This document shows, in pieces, positions 40,887 to 53,911 of a DNA stretch of 64,000 nt (its first letter is position 1; the number at the start of each line of letters is the position of its first letter). The stretch covers positions 13,233,560 to 13,297,559 of the forward strand of contig HG738140.1 in NCBI GenBank assembly GCA_000499405.2, given 5' to 3'. A program made the position numbers and the translations under genes. Below the pieces are notes generated by a model. It did not search any database, was not told the origin of the DNA, and worked only from the letters and a program-made list of their open reading frames with translations. The DNA is from Onchocerca volvulus. Its lineage: Eukaryota; Nematoda; Chromadorea; Rhabditida; Onchocercidae.

Positions 40887-42328
40887 ATGGGATCAACTCA
40901 GAGCTATGAAGAAGGCATTCATTCCAATGAACATCCAAAAGTATCTGTTTGTTTTTTTTTTTCTGTTTTTCTTTTTCTTTCATCTTGAAGAAAATCATTC
41001 TTCAATCCTGAAATGGCTGTTTAGTCGTTATATGAACTTCTGTTATTCATTTCATAAAAATGAAATGTCTTATTAAATATTTGACTTGAAATTTGTATTC
41101 ATAGATCATTGTATTTCATACTCAGCAGACCCGAAATTCTTGTTATCAAATTAAATTATAATTGAACTACGATAAGAGCACTGTCATTGTTTCACATTTT
41201 GTCTTAATTTTTTTTCCAAAAGCTTTCAGTTTCAGGTGGTCAAAATTGAGCGAAATCAAATACCGGAAGAATATAGGACAGTTGCGGTATCAAATGATGT
41301 TGTCAATCAGATTCTAAATTTCGGAAATTCGGAAAATGATAATACCAAAGATTTAAGGTATGTTACTTTCAGATTTTGTTTGAAAATTTTCTTCCTGGGT
41401 TTTGATTTGCTTTTTTTTTTTTTATTATGTATTTAACTGTTGAATTATAATACCTTAGGAAACAACTGGCTGAAGAACGAGAAGTAAATTTCAAATTGCG
41501 TGAACAGGTAAAAAACCTTACAGAATCAATGGTCTCATTGCAAAGAACTACAACTGGTTGGTTTCGAATTTATTTCATTTCTTTTGTCTGTCGTTTGATT
41601 AAACTCTGTTGCGCTGGAAATTTCTGGCATTAAATAATTTCTAAATTGAAGATATTCCGCATTAGTAGTGTTTCAAAATTCAAGCAATGAACTATATTTC
41701 AATATTATGGAATATTCATAAATAATAATAAGTTTCTCGTTCCTTATAGATGCACTGAAAAACCATTGATAGAAAAAAATGAAATTCATGGAACTTATAA
41801 TATGTTTTAAGTTTTGAATTTCAATATTTTTTAGGAAAAATCTCAATAGCTGAACTGCAAGCACGGAAAGATGCATTTGATGAGACATTGGAACGTATCG
41901 AAAAGCAGTACTTCTCTTATCATCCGGAAAATGTTTGTAAAACGATTGAGACTGTAAGTTATTATCTACATGAAGAAGTAATGTCCAGCCAGATATGTTC
42001 ATTTACTTCCATCTGACATCCGTTGGGATGTTTTTTTCTGTATATGCTTCAACAATCGATCAGATGAAAAAACTCTTCAGAATTTATCAAAAATTAATGG
42101 ATAATTGACTTTTAGTTATCTATCTCATTCTTTTCCTACTTTTTTTTTCTTTTTTAAATTCATGCACATCAAAATGGTAGAAAATTCATTTTAACTGTTC
42201 AGGATTTAATGGAATGCATCACGAAGAATAAAAACAAATTATTAAACTGTACATCATTTGCGGTGGATCTTACAAAATGTGCCAGTGATTTCCGAGAAAA
42301 AGTTTTGAAAGAAATATCACATTTATAA
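40887..42328 (+). CDS. chch-3: MICOS subunit MIC19/CHCHD3 homologue
   Basis: Predicted 172-residue inner-membrane-associated subunit of the MICOS complex that shapes mitochondrial cristae. Exons: 40887-40940, 41236-41357, 41459-41556, 41835-41953, 42203-42328; phases close. The N-terminus MGSTQS fits an N-myristoylation site, as in human CHCHD3. A charged helical region (RKQLAEEREVNFKLREQVK) follows, then the C-terminal CHCH domain with twin CX9C: C126/C136 and C147/C157. The first motif is split by the last intron and only appears after splicing. In known relatives such motifs are oxidised by Mia40 on import into the intermembrane space. Mammalian relatives are somewhat longer (about 230). 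MIC25/CHCHD6 is a close paralogue in vertebrates and cannot be separated here, but MIC19 is the usual invertebrate form. Confidence 0.93.
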
Positions 42329-43318
42329 CGTGCAAGAAATGATAATTTGTTTCAATACTGTATTTCCAAGCAGTTGGTTATTTTATTGTTTTATTTCTGC
42401 CATTATTATAGTCAAGTTGCTAGTTAGATTATCTCATTGTGTATTATTTATTTCATATTAGTTATCTCATGCATAATGTGAGCGATGAAATACCTGATGT
42501 TTGAAGCTACAATTGAAAGTATAACTCTTTTGAGTCATGTGGTATTAAGTCTTACTCAGTTTTGCAAATCCAAAACAAAAACTTATGATTGCTTCATTTT
42601 CTGATGAAATTTTGTATTTGTGCAAATCGATTTTTTATTTTTGCGGATTATTCAATACATTTATGTTATTTGCTGCGTGTTCAATATTAAATATCAGGGA
42701 TCAAAACTCAATGCGGAATTTTGATATTTCTGAAATCTTGTGAAGTGCCAATAGGAATTTTAAGTTTATTAAATTTCTAATAAAATGTCATGAATTTTAC
42801 CAATGTTAGTTTTACCGTTTGAAGAATTGACACATTCTCATTATTTGACACATTCTCATCAATTCAATTTTTTGTTAGTTTAAAAACTTCAGTCTTCCTG
42901 TTGTCAATATCATTGCAATATTATAACGGTATGGCTTGATTTGTGTAAAGGTTGTTGGGATTCTATACATAATTGGTACTTCATGCAGTTTCTTATAGTT
43001 TTGTTTTTTCGTTTCTTTTTTTTTTAATTCTCGATATTAATAAATTGCTCAGTACTATAGACATCATTGACACACATCTTATTGAGTCAGCACGTCATCA
43101 AAACATTATTTCGAGTTTTTTTCAGACTGGAATGAAAAATACTGAAAAACAGGGCATAAATTTGGTTGGTTTTATTGCTGCACGGATGACGACAAACCTT
43201 TTCTGCTATCATTTATCGACTTTTGTCAGTAATCATGGCTTATCACTTTTCAGATTTGATAATGATTCGGCGGGAGAAATATATATTTATATTTCCTTGT
43301 TTTGACTATTTATGAGGA
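42329..43318 (+). other. Spacer between CHCHD3 and EXT2, with an open frame of uncertain status
   Basis: AATAAA at 42779-42784 is a plausible CHCHD3 polyadenylation signal. From about 42973 to 43305 a + frame stays open for 110 codons without an upstream ATG; the first internal ATG would give about 58 residues (MKNTEKQGINLVGFIAAR and onward). I recognise no family. TTATCACTTTTCAG, ending at 43253, could be the 5' acceptor of the EXT2 message. Confidence 0.4.
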
Positions 43319-46300
43319 ATGCGATGCAGCTGCAGCGGAATTGTTGTGCTGTTGATTGTATTATTTCTCGTATTTACCTGGTGGAATTTTTACAAGAAAG
43401 GACAATACCAACAGATTTTGGAGTATCATATCTCTTCAGATGGTGCAATTACGTTGAAGAGTGGCAAAAACTGTACAACAGATACATGTCTCAATTTGTT
43501 GCCATGTTCACTTCATAACAATCAGCTAACGGTTTTCATTGAACCTTTCATACGAGTCATCGATGAGGTGAATTATTTTTTTGATGATTGTTTGGATAGA
43601 ATAGAAATATAAAAAAAAAAAGAAAGAAAAAAAAAATTAAATAATGAAACATGGTCATCCTAACGAAATGGAGCACAATTTATCATGGATACAATTCGCA
43701 AATTGAGCTAAAATAAATTAATTTCAAGTAAATGATACACTATATTTATCCAAAGTTTTGCATTGTTTCAGAATGGTGAGAATATCACGCCGTTACCTTC
43801 AAGGGAATATTTTGAGATACGTTCAATCATTGAACGATCCAGATATAGTGTTGATGCAATTGAGGATGCCTGCCTTGTTTTACCTGGATTTGATACTCTC
43901 AATATTTATCGTTTTGGCGAATCATCTTTTTCGAAAAATTTCAATGCAGGTGCTCGCTTAAGCAATTACAATGTGCTCATATTTGCATTTGTTGGTAGCA
44001 ATCTTCTTGATATTAATGCTATTATTGCCAGGTTGGTTTCTTTTCATTATGAATTTTATGTCGTAATCTCCATATATGTTAGTTGCTTTGCTGTTCAATT
44101 TCTTTAAATATTAATGCGTTGATGAGTACAAATAGCAGAGAATACATTGAATATATAGCAGTCTATAATAAACAGATGATAGTTGAGTATATTTCTCAAA
44201 CATTATCATAAATATATAGGATTATCCTAAATATATAGGAATCTAAATACATAGATTAATACATATACTTACAGGACTGGATCTCATCGTAGAACTTTTC
44301 GACGCGGGTTCGATTTATCACTGCCTTTATGGAATCCTTATGCCTTATCATCGTCTTTCTCATCCTCTATGGAGAAATTTTCATATTTTATCGTTGTACC
44401 GATAAATTTTGCATCACACAGTGTTAAGATACTGTTGAAAAATTTATTTAACAAAAATGATTGTCTTATCTTGGACAGTTGCAATGTTACAGACGGAAAT
44501 TTTTTATGCGACATTCATGAAAATCCCCATAATTTGGATGCCGTTGTTAAGGTTCAGATTTTTTATTAACAAAAAAATCTTTTACTCAAAATCAGTAATA
44601 ACAGAGGAATTATCCTTGTGAATCAATTTCCCATGTATAAATATAAGATTACATCTTATTAGGAGAAAAATAATAAAGAGATCACAGAAATCTATATTAT
44701 TCCAGATCATTGAATGAGGGAGGACTATCCTTCGCAGCTCCAGTCGTCAATGATTGGAGATGATTCAAAATATTGCTGTTTATTTCAAAATTAAAAGTTT
44801 GAAAAACTTTCAGGAAAGCCAGTTCACTCTGATTGATGATCGAGTTGCTGGATCTGAGTTACTGTTAATGTCAGCTTTACGTGTTGGCTCTATTCCTGTT
44901 ATTATCTCAGATTCTATTGTTTTACCCTTCGATGAAGTGATAAACTGGGATTTGTTAGTCATTAATTGTATTTGAAATTCAAAATTTGCAATATATGGAG
45001 AGAACTCTTATCAGAATTGTCGAAAAGATATCCAGTCACTCGACATAATCATCCTAGTTATGGATATATTATGCTATAATAGAACATAGACAAAAATTTG
45101 TAGTTTGATTTTAAAAATTGTTCTTTTGTCATTCCTCTCTTTTCAGATTGTCGTTAACATTTTCTCGAAGTCGTTTGTCTTCTGTTCTTACATGCTTGCG
45201 ACTTTTGTCGTCTAAACGAAAACAGGGCATGAGAGAACAAATTTCTTTCGTATATAATCATTATTTTTCTTCACTTGAAAAAATCGTTCTAACGACTTTA
45301 AATATCTTGGAGAGGCGCATTATTTCCAATTCATTTACAACATACGATGATTGGAACTGCAATTCATCAATGGTAAAATGAAGGCTTAACAGCGCATTGT
45401 ACATGTTATAAATTAAGAAACTATTTGGCAGATTTTGTCAACTCCTTATCTTAAAGCAGATCAATCTGTACAAATTAGACGACAGAAATATCACAATACT
45501 TAATTTTTTGCTATACCTTTACAGTATTTTTTATTCATATGATAAGGGCTGCTTGTAAAAATTATTGTAAATATTGTAAAAAATATTGAATTTTAAAATC
45601 TTTTCCAATCTCTGAATTACCAATATGTTTGTACTCTGCAGTCACTGAATCAAAATTCTAAAATAATAATTATAATCTGCTTGACATTACTTATGTATGG
45701 ATTATAGAATTATCTTAGTCCGCCGTTCTTTCTTCCTTTTCACGCTTCTGCCGAAGGCTTTACTGGTATTATCTTGATACACAACAAATTTGATTCATTG
45801 TTTGTCGTTATACGATTGCTTGCTAAAGTGGCAAGTTTACGAAGCATTGTCGTTGTGTGGAATCATCCCGATGAGCCTCCTCCAAGTAAACGAATTTATT
45901 ATCGAACTTGCTAATTATCTTTTAGTTATTTTTTTATATTCTACATATTCATGAAAATTATTCTCATAGTATGATAGCATTAAGGAACAGAAAATGTTCA
46001 AAAATTTAAATATTTTCTCAGTATTAATGCTTTTTCGCTACAAATTTTTTTTATTTTCTTCATGTTATAAAGTTATAAAAAACGATTTTTTATTTTGTTT
46101 TGTAGTGACGGAGTGGCCGCACATAAATCGACCCATTCATGTTATCCGTATGGACCAAAATATGCTTTCCAATCGATTTATAATGTTCTCGGAAATAACT
46201 ACAGATGCAGTATTCTCATTTGACGAGGACATAGTTACTATGAATGTTGAGGAAATCGAATTTGGCTATCAAGTATACCAATTTGGAAATAACTCAAAAA

Positions 46301-47507
46301 TTTTCAAAAATTTTGAGCAATCAGAAATTCCAGAAATTGTTTTTAAAAATCATAACGCTAATAAATAATAGTTTTGACTTAATTCGCTTGATTTCGATTT
46401 CTTTGTAAAAGCCTAGTCTTTTACTATTTCTGAGATATGAGAATGTTGTGGTATTATGTCTGTAAATTATTTCAGACATGGCGAGAAAATCCAGATCGTT
46501 TAGTGGGATTTTTACCACGATTTGCTGTTTTTAATGAATCTACTAAATTATATGAGTACCATACGGATTGGGCAAATTCGATGAATATCAGTTTGTTGGG
46601 AGCCGCGTTTTATCATAAGGTTTATTAATCTTTTACCTTTAATTCCATCCTTTCTCTACGAAAAAGGAAGCATTGCATGTCATTAATTTCCATGGAATTT
46701 TATTCAGAGTGAAATTTTAAAATTCATTTTTAAAATTTTTTAAATCGTTTTAAAAATTTGAAATTTTAAAATTTACAAAACGGGCGATTCTCATTCTCCA
46801 TTATTATAATCTCTTTTTACAGTACTATGGGATGTTATATCATGAATTATTGCCACCAAAAATGATAGAATATATAGAAAGGAATAAAAACTGTGAGGAT
46901 ATTGCGATGAATTTTCTGATTAGTAGTATTACTGGAAAAAATCCATTGAAGGTTTCACCACGAGAAACGTTTATTTGTCTAAGTAAGTATTTCTTATCAG
47001 ATCTCACAGATATAATAATTCTATGATCATCTGTAGAACTTATGCAGACTAAGCTGCTTATTTGTTTCATATATCAGTATGCTTCGATGTATGTTTAAAC
47101 ACAGATGAATTTTTTGCATCCAAATGACCTAGAGAATGTGCAACGAAAGTAGAAATAAAACCTAAATTGATGAGTAAATATTTTCATCTAATATATTTGA
47201 TTTAGTTTCCATATTATTAGTTTTTTCCTTTACCATTTCTATTTGAATTTTAAAGGATGTCCAAGTTAATTTAGTAAAAGTTAAAATCAAATACGAGAAG
47301 TATTTTTATTTTTCAGAATGTGCTAACAATAATATATCAGCATGGGATGCTCGACGTTTGCTCCAACGTTCTGCTTGTGTTAATCTGTTCATTTCATACT
47401 TTGGTTACAATCCATTAGTTAGAAGTGTTTCAAGGCACGATCCTGTTTTATACAAGGTACCTTTCGAAGGTATTACTAATCCATACAGTCAAGTTGGACC
47501 GGTTTGA
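43319..47507 (+). CDS. Exostosin, EXT2 type: heparan sulfate co-polymerase (GT47 + GT64)
   Basis: Predicted Golgi type II membrane glycosyltransferase of about 660 residues (human EXT2 is 718), part of the heparan sulfate backbone polymerase. Exons: 43319-43567, 43772-44031, 44275-44551, 44814-44953, 45147-45372, 45719-45885, 46106-46272, 46476-46619, 46823-46982, 47317-47507. A signal anchor (IVVLLIVLFLVFTWW) opens the protein. The exostosin GT47 domain follows, with SREYFEIRSII, RRTFRRGFDLSLPLW and VGSIPVIISDSIVLPF. The GT64 domain has RSIVVVWNHPDEPPP, a DXD-type FSFDEDI, WRENPDRLVGF, LLGAAFYHK and NCEDIAMNFLISSITGK. These blocks fit EXT2 better than EXT1 or EXTL3. Exon 5 ends in phase 0 but exon 6 needs phase 2, so a very short exon or unusual site lies between 45373 and 45718. 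TACAAG/GTACCT near the end was not treated as a donor because the read-through end fits the family. Confidence 0.9.
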
Positions 47508-49340
47508 AGAAGTGATGAAGCACTTTATATTTTTTAACTTAAAATTTTTGTTATCATTGCTCATAAAATATTTACATTTTACAAACTTTATTTCTAAGTT
47601 TAGTTTCACTACTTATTCATTTGTTTAGATTTGAAATATAGGATAGTCAGTTTTGTCGAAAAAGAGAATAATGCATAAAATAGACTTTCATTATATAATT
47701 CCTACTGAAGATTTATATTTATCTACAGACTGTTTTATTAGTTTGTGTCATAAAATAGAAGAGAGATTTTTCTTGTGTTAGAATTGATTGGTAAGATAAA
47801 GAAGTCAAGTCATTATCGAAAAACTTAAGTAGGTATCAATTAAGTTTAATCATGGTAATTTTTCATTTTAAGTTTAATTGCGATAATATTTTATTCCTTT
47901 TTAGTCGTAATTCGGATGTGCTGCCCGATAAATGATATTTTTTTTTTTTAGTTGTTATCACAATTTTTTATAAAATTTGTTATTTTGAAAATTTACCAGT
48001 AATGATGTTGATTTTTGTTTTTTTTGCATAAAATGGGGTTGCTATGCATTACTTCATACATCATCATATACCCATTATTTTGTGCCTCTGTTTCACGCTA
48101 TTTTGCATTATGTTGCTTGGGTTTATTCATTAGTTGCTTAATTGAGTAGCATCGCTTTAGAAGAGAGATATCTTGTCTAATTGGTTAGATATTGATCGTG
48201 GAAAATAGCTAAACATTTATAGGTCAGATGGATTATCAGTCGTTTTAACCATGGATTTGCATAGTTCGGATCGGATTTTATGCTATTTTTCCCTATTCAC
48301 AACTTTTTCTTTTGTTCGTTTCTCATTATTTTTCAGATACATAGTTCATTTTATTTTGCATTTGATGCTATTACTTTTGATGATCTCATCTTTTCTAATT
48401 TATAAAATTCACTATTTTAGTTAAAAATAAAGATTTATTGTAATTATTGGCAATTATTTTCTATACTTTCTTTTTAATTAAAACAGTGCAATCCCATTTG
48501 CACCTCAGTAGATTTTGCAGATGCAAGTGGGTTTCGCTTATACTTAATAAGACTAAATGAAGTTCCCTGTATGCCATTTCGGAGTTATTAGTGTTTTAGC
48601 TGGATACTTCCGGAGAGAATTCCTTCTTGATCAAAAAGTAAATTGATAGTTGAAATAAGTTTGGGCTTTTTCAAAGTTTTCCAGCAGAGGTAGTTGATTA
48701 ATAAGAATGTTTCATTAAGATTTTTGGTTTTGTGCCGATCTTCTTGGACAATGACAATGATTGAGGATTCTTGTTTCTTATCGTATTGTTATCCTAAAAT
48801 TGGTAATTAAATCTTATTACAAAAGATTTGATAGGATGGCAGCGAATGCAACAATTACAACATCATTCATATCAAGAAAATAATTTAAATGACGATTTCA
48901 TAATACAAACGGGATAACACAAATAAGAGGAAATTCAAATATCCAAACTGGACCATCCAACCGCGTTCGTTGATGTCCATCTTCAAATGATCCATAAGGA
49001 AGCATTTTTGTTAGCTCATGAGAGGACGCTTTTGTTAGCATGATCTACACTAAAGCACAAAACAAGGGTTACTAAGCTATTTGATTTATGAGGAAATCAT
49101 TTATTTTCTGGTACTCCTCGCGATTTCAGTTACAGGCTTACTTTTATAAATATAACTTGTGCTCTTGGGAATTTTTCAAATACCTTTCACATAATTTTTA
49201 TTTCGAAAGCCATACGAAAAATCGTAAAGAGACAACAAGAAAGAGTATATGTATAAATTTTCTATCTGACGATCACAATATCGATAGATTGCCAAATATC
49301 ATAATTCAACTACTGATTTAGTGCTATCCATTTTAGCGGC
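47508..49340. other. Convergent intergenic region
   Basis: It lies between two genes that end towards each other. No coding exon or repeat of note was seen. AT-rich, with scattered poly-T runs. Confidence 0.5.
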
Positions 49341-52300
49341 TTAATCTTTTTTTGCCATCTTTGCAGTTGCGATTTCTTTGCTTTGCTGCCTTTCAGATTC
49401 ATGTTTTAGATTGATGGAAGCAAAATACTCCCGCATATTATAAGCCGCAATGGGCAAGCCTTGAGCTCGTAATTTAGCAGCAAATGTCAAATCGCCATCA
49501 TCATATCCTATCCATCTGCAAAAATCAATGGTACTAGTGCTAATCAATAGTACCATTACTAATGTCCACTGCTCAATCATTTAGAAAGAAAACATTTCAC
49601 AAATAAACTATTGTTGTTCATATTTGGAATACGTTAAAAAGCGAGTGCATATTCTAGGATCAAATACTGTTTATTCCATATTATAATGATGTAAGAGTTG
49701 ATGAAATGATCCAATTTGTTAAATGATAGATATAAAATTAAATGAGAGCATTCTTTCTTATTTTCATGCTTTAATTGGAATAAGTTAATGACATAATGAA
49801 AATCCCCAAACATTGGATAATTGTAAAATAATATTTTTTTTTGTGCTGACAATTTCTCATTAACAATATCTTTATAAATTTTTGAATAATTTCTTTAGAA
49901 TATCTAACAGCAACAAAAAGTACGAACTAACCGAGTTTTGAAAAATTTATATGTTTTTCTATGAATATATAATGCGACACAATAAGTAAGCGCTGTCAAA
50001 AGCCATAATATTAAAAAAACAGTATCTGCAATTGGTTAAATTATGAATTTCGGAATATTTTATCATGGAAATTAATATATGAAAAAATAAACTACGCTAA
50101 TTTTAATTTATTTGTTGTACAATTATTTGCTAGGCAAATAAAGACCATAGCTATCTTTGAAATTGTATCATACTTCATCAGTTGATAAACTCCTTACCAT
50201 TTTGAACCATGTAATAACAAAAAAGTTTTTTTTCAAAAATCTCAAAAAATTTATTGAGTTTCCCGAAAAAAGCCATGCTATTTTTGTTACTCGTTTCTTT
50301 TTTTTTTTTCTTTATTTTTTGATACTGCATAGCTGAACATCTTTTAAAGTCTAAAATTATTGAACAAAACTAATCCAAAAAAATTACTACCTTTTTGACT
50401 ATGAAATAGCTTGATCGGAACAATTTGGTAACCTGTATTATAAATATCTTTTGGAAAGCATGGTTATTTTTTGCATGCATCGATTGATGATACCCTGACA
50501 CTCTTAAATGATCAATAATCATCGGGAATTCTGATAACTAACCTAGAATAGTTTTTCGTTCTTTGAAACTGATAACCAACCATATTAAATCAAAAATAAA
50601 CATAAGAATAATTCGGTAATAATATATTGTTATAAGAAGTCCATGCTAAAAGTTTTAGCAAATTTATATCATAATATTACTGTTATTATACATTATTGAT
50701 ATCATACTTTTTCAACTGTCTATTTTAGAAAAGCCTGCATAAAATTCATATGAAACTGAAGAAAAGCCAAATGAATCCAGCAATTAAAAAAATAAGATAT
50801 TTAGTTGGGAATTCAATTCGAAATTTTAAAATCAAATTTTGAATTTATAAAATGTAATAGATTTTCATATGTTTTTTTCTTTTGAATTATTTCGCTAATA
50901 ATATTTCTTTCATTTTTCATTCTTCTATTTGTTGTAAGGAACTCACACCAAGGTATAGTCCAATAGGTCCTGAAAGAAATGATATGAAAGAAATATAGAG
51001 AACGAACAATGGTACCATTACTAGCCATGTTAATGGATCCTGAAAATACTCATTAAATGCTTTTAAAATTAATTTACGAATTATTTTTCTTTTTGTATTG
51101 CTACAAAAATAAGATTTATACAACTCAAATAATTTATAAAGCTTAAAAATTCGCATTTTATATTTCAGATTTTTGGAAAAATTTCAAAGATGTGTATTAA
51201 AATACCATTAGAGACAGTGAAGAAATAAAGTTTCATTGATTTAAAGCAAAAGATAAACAAGATGAGAAATATGGAAATGATAGAGTTTGAAAATTAAATC
51301 ATAAAATCAAAAAATTTGGAATTAAATCAAGAAATTTTTAAATTTTCAAAAGAAACTTCAATGAATTGAATTTGTCATTTTTTTTTCATTCAATCTTTAA
51401 AGAAAAAGTAAAGAAATTTCGAAAAATTTAAGGAAAAACTGTAATTAAATTATGGTTGATTTTGGGAAGATAGTGATATTCATATTATGAGATATTTCAG
51501 CGAAAAAATATAGCCATATTTCATTTTGTTTTTTCTGTTCTTGTTTTCCAGTGCCAATTCCATATTTTATAACTTCATTTAATCATCTTTTAACCTACAT
51601 TTAACTCTTTGATAATTACTACTGATAAAAATTTCCACGCACTTTTTGCATAAAAATGTAAATCACAACTGTAAAGTATTGATTCCTTTGGAAAAGCAAA
51701 ATTAATATTGCATTTCAATCTATCGAATAATTTTTTTTATTAGTTTTTATTTTTTCTTTTTTTGAAATTTTTAAAAATTTTACATCATAATGAAAAAAAG
51801 CAATCAGGAAGAACATTGCAAACATTGACCAAAAGTCGATCACACAAAAAAATACGCTTGCCACATAGGAATGCAAAGCTCCACAACATACTTCATACTC
51901 CTCGCTAGAACTTTTTTTTTTTTTGTAAAATTAAAATTAGGAAAAATTTATTATTAATTTTGTATTTAAACATTTAATTATTATTGATATAATATTATAA
52001 CTAGCATTTGCAAGAGAATTTAACAATTTCAGCGATGAACTAACTATCATATATAATATATCTGTTGATAAGATTATTGACAATTAGATATTTGATTTGT
52101 TGATAACTTGCAATGCTCTAAGACAAAATTTGAACACTCTCTTACATATCAATTTCATATACTCGGATCAATTTTAAAGAAAAGAGGTTAGAATTAAAAG
52201 TCGAAGAATTAGAAAAAAAAAATCAAACCTATCATCCTCACTCAGTTCCGGAAGACACATTGGCAATAACAACTGTTCAATTGAATTCAGAAATAACGAA

Positions 52301-52874
52301 ATGACATTAAATCTATTGATTGCTTGATTTTATTTATATTAATAGATGTTGTAGCATAAACGTATGACTATTTCTCCTAATCATTACAAAAGAAAAAATT
52401 TGAATTTTAAGGAAATATGGCGTTTTACTTCTAAAATTACCACACAGATGAGCAACAAACTCAAAATATCCATCGTAGGAAATATATAAATGATTCTAGT
52501 GTACATGCGTGATAATAGTCGTTAAAATAATCACTAAATAGAATTTCAAATATCATATACGTAATTGTTGGAGAATTGCTTCTATTTTATTGCCTTTGAA
52601 ACGCGGACAAATTCATGTGCTAACCTTTAAAAGTATAAGTGTTATTTCATAATTACTGATTCAGATTTCTTTGCTAAATGCTGACAATATCCGAGACATT
52701 TCTGGAAATATAAGACTTTAGAAATCTAGACTTCTAATAATACAGAATCCTGAACCTGAATTCTCTGCACAAAAGCTCGAAACATCCCGAAATAAACTTC
52801 AATCGATGCATTTCATTGAGTTTCAGTTTCGTTGAGAAAGCAATTCGAAATGGCAACAGTAGCTTACCTGACAT
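49341..52874 (-). CDS. Four-transmembrane protein of unknown function (LAPTM-like layout)
   Basis: Predicted 242-residue membrane protein. Exons on -: 52874-52868, 52322-52229, 51904-51784, 51039-50947, 50645-50543, 50432-50391, 50025-49932, 49515-49341; all phases close, which supports the chain even though no family was recognised. The N-terminal part is soluble and acidic (LPELSEDDSEEYEVCCGALH). Four hydrophobic segments follow: near VASVFFCVIDFWSMFAMFFL, LTWLVMVPLFVLYISF, GLLITIYYYRIILMFIFDLI and DTVFLILWLLTALTYCVALY. The basic cytosolic-looking tail contains WIGYDDGDLTFAAKLRAQGL and ends KMAKKD. A CC...H motif directly before the first helix and the four-helix plan recall LAPTM4/5-type lysosomal proteins and nematode four-TM families, but this is only resemblance of layout. 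The seven-base first coding exon is the weakest element. Confidence 0.65.
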
Positions 52875-53911
52875 AAAAGAATTTCACATTAGTAGAAAAA
52901 ATTGAATTCAGTCATAGAATAAAAACATATACAATTTTACTACATTAAATATTAGATTATGATATCGAAAAAGAAATGTAAAATATCCTTTATTATCAGG
53001 ATTTGAATAATGTATTTGTATAAACAGAATCATTACATCAAAATGAAATATATATAAAGCTAAATGATAAGTTTCTTCTTAATTACAAATGAATACAACA
53101 TGTTTCATAAATTTTTCTGTAATTTCACGAATTTTTAGGAAAGGCAAAAATTGCAATTTGCAGATGTTCCAAGAATAATATAAAAAATTTGACATGAAAT
53201 GGTTGCAAGAGATAAATACAAAGAAATACCTATATGAAACGCTGAACTATGGTAATTATCCGTAATAGTTCATAGTAAAAACTTTCCCAAATGATAAATA
53301 CTGTAACAAGGTAATAATTTCTGGAAGAATTTACGAAGCATCAATTATAATATTATGCTGAAAATCAGCAAATTATAAATTGGGAAGAAAATAAAAAAAG
53401 AATAAAACAAATGAAATCCATGAACAAACTAACATAATGTGAAAAATGAAAATTATACCATGAAAAAGAGCAAAACAAGAAATTTCCCTGCGAATCGAAT
53501 CATCCGAATTTGAAATTTTTTTCCAGTAAAAAATCAAATAAAGATATATCGAAATTTATTAAACCAAACAGAATAATTACTTCGCACATTCTGCTGCTAG
53601 CTAAATTATAGTAACGAACTTTCTCCAGAAAATTTTATGTATGAGTAAAGCTTTTACATAAACTGATGTTAATATAATTTCCAAATGTTGTTTCTAATTT
53701 TAGAGACATTTTTATCTCTATATTTGCATTATTTGATGTCACAACATATAATGGAATGAAGCGAAGCATTATCCATCATCAAATGATAATTTTCTTTTTG
53801 TTAATAAATGCATATAAACTATCGAGTGGAAAAAATTCTGCAAAATTCCTCTTAATGTCATCAAATCAATATAAAATTACTAAACATAAATCGATAATAA
53901 ATTCACATTAT
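52875..53911. other. AT-rich spacer upstream of the four-TM gene
   Basis: It should contain the promoter of the four-TM gene (read leftwards) and the 3' UTR of the Tudor gene. No coding exon, repeat or clear regulatory motif was recognised. Confidence 0.45.

Noticed and set aside
44280..44320. tRNA-like B-box (GGGTTCGATTT)
   Set aside because: It lies inside a conserved exostosin exon and has no A-box or cloverleaf around it. No convincing tRNA was seen anywhere in the window.
44697..44813. Alternative exostosin exon start after CTTCGCAG or TTCCAG near 44705-44735
   Set aside because: These frames run into stops before the next block. Joining 44551 directly to 44814 keeps phase and aligns the conserved region without gaps.
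50813..51028. 71-codon minus-strand frame overlapping the four-TM gene exon at 51039-50947
   Set aside because: It is the shadow of that exon in another frame; the annotated frame has the membrane helix and matching phases.
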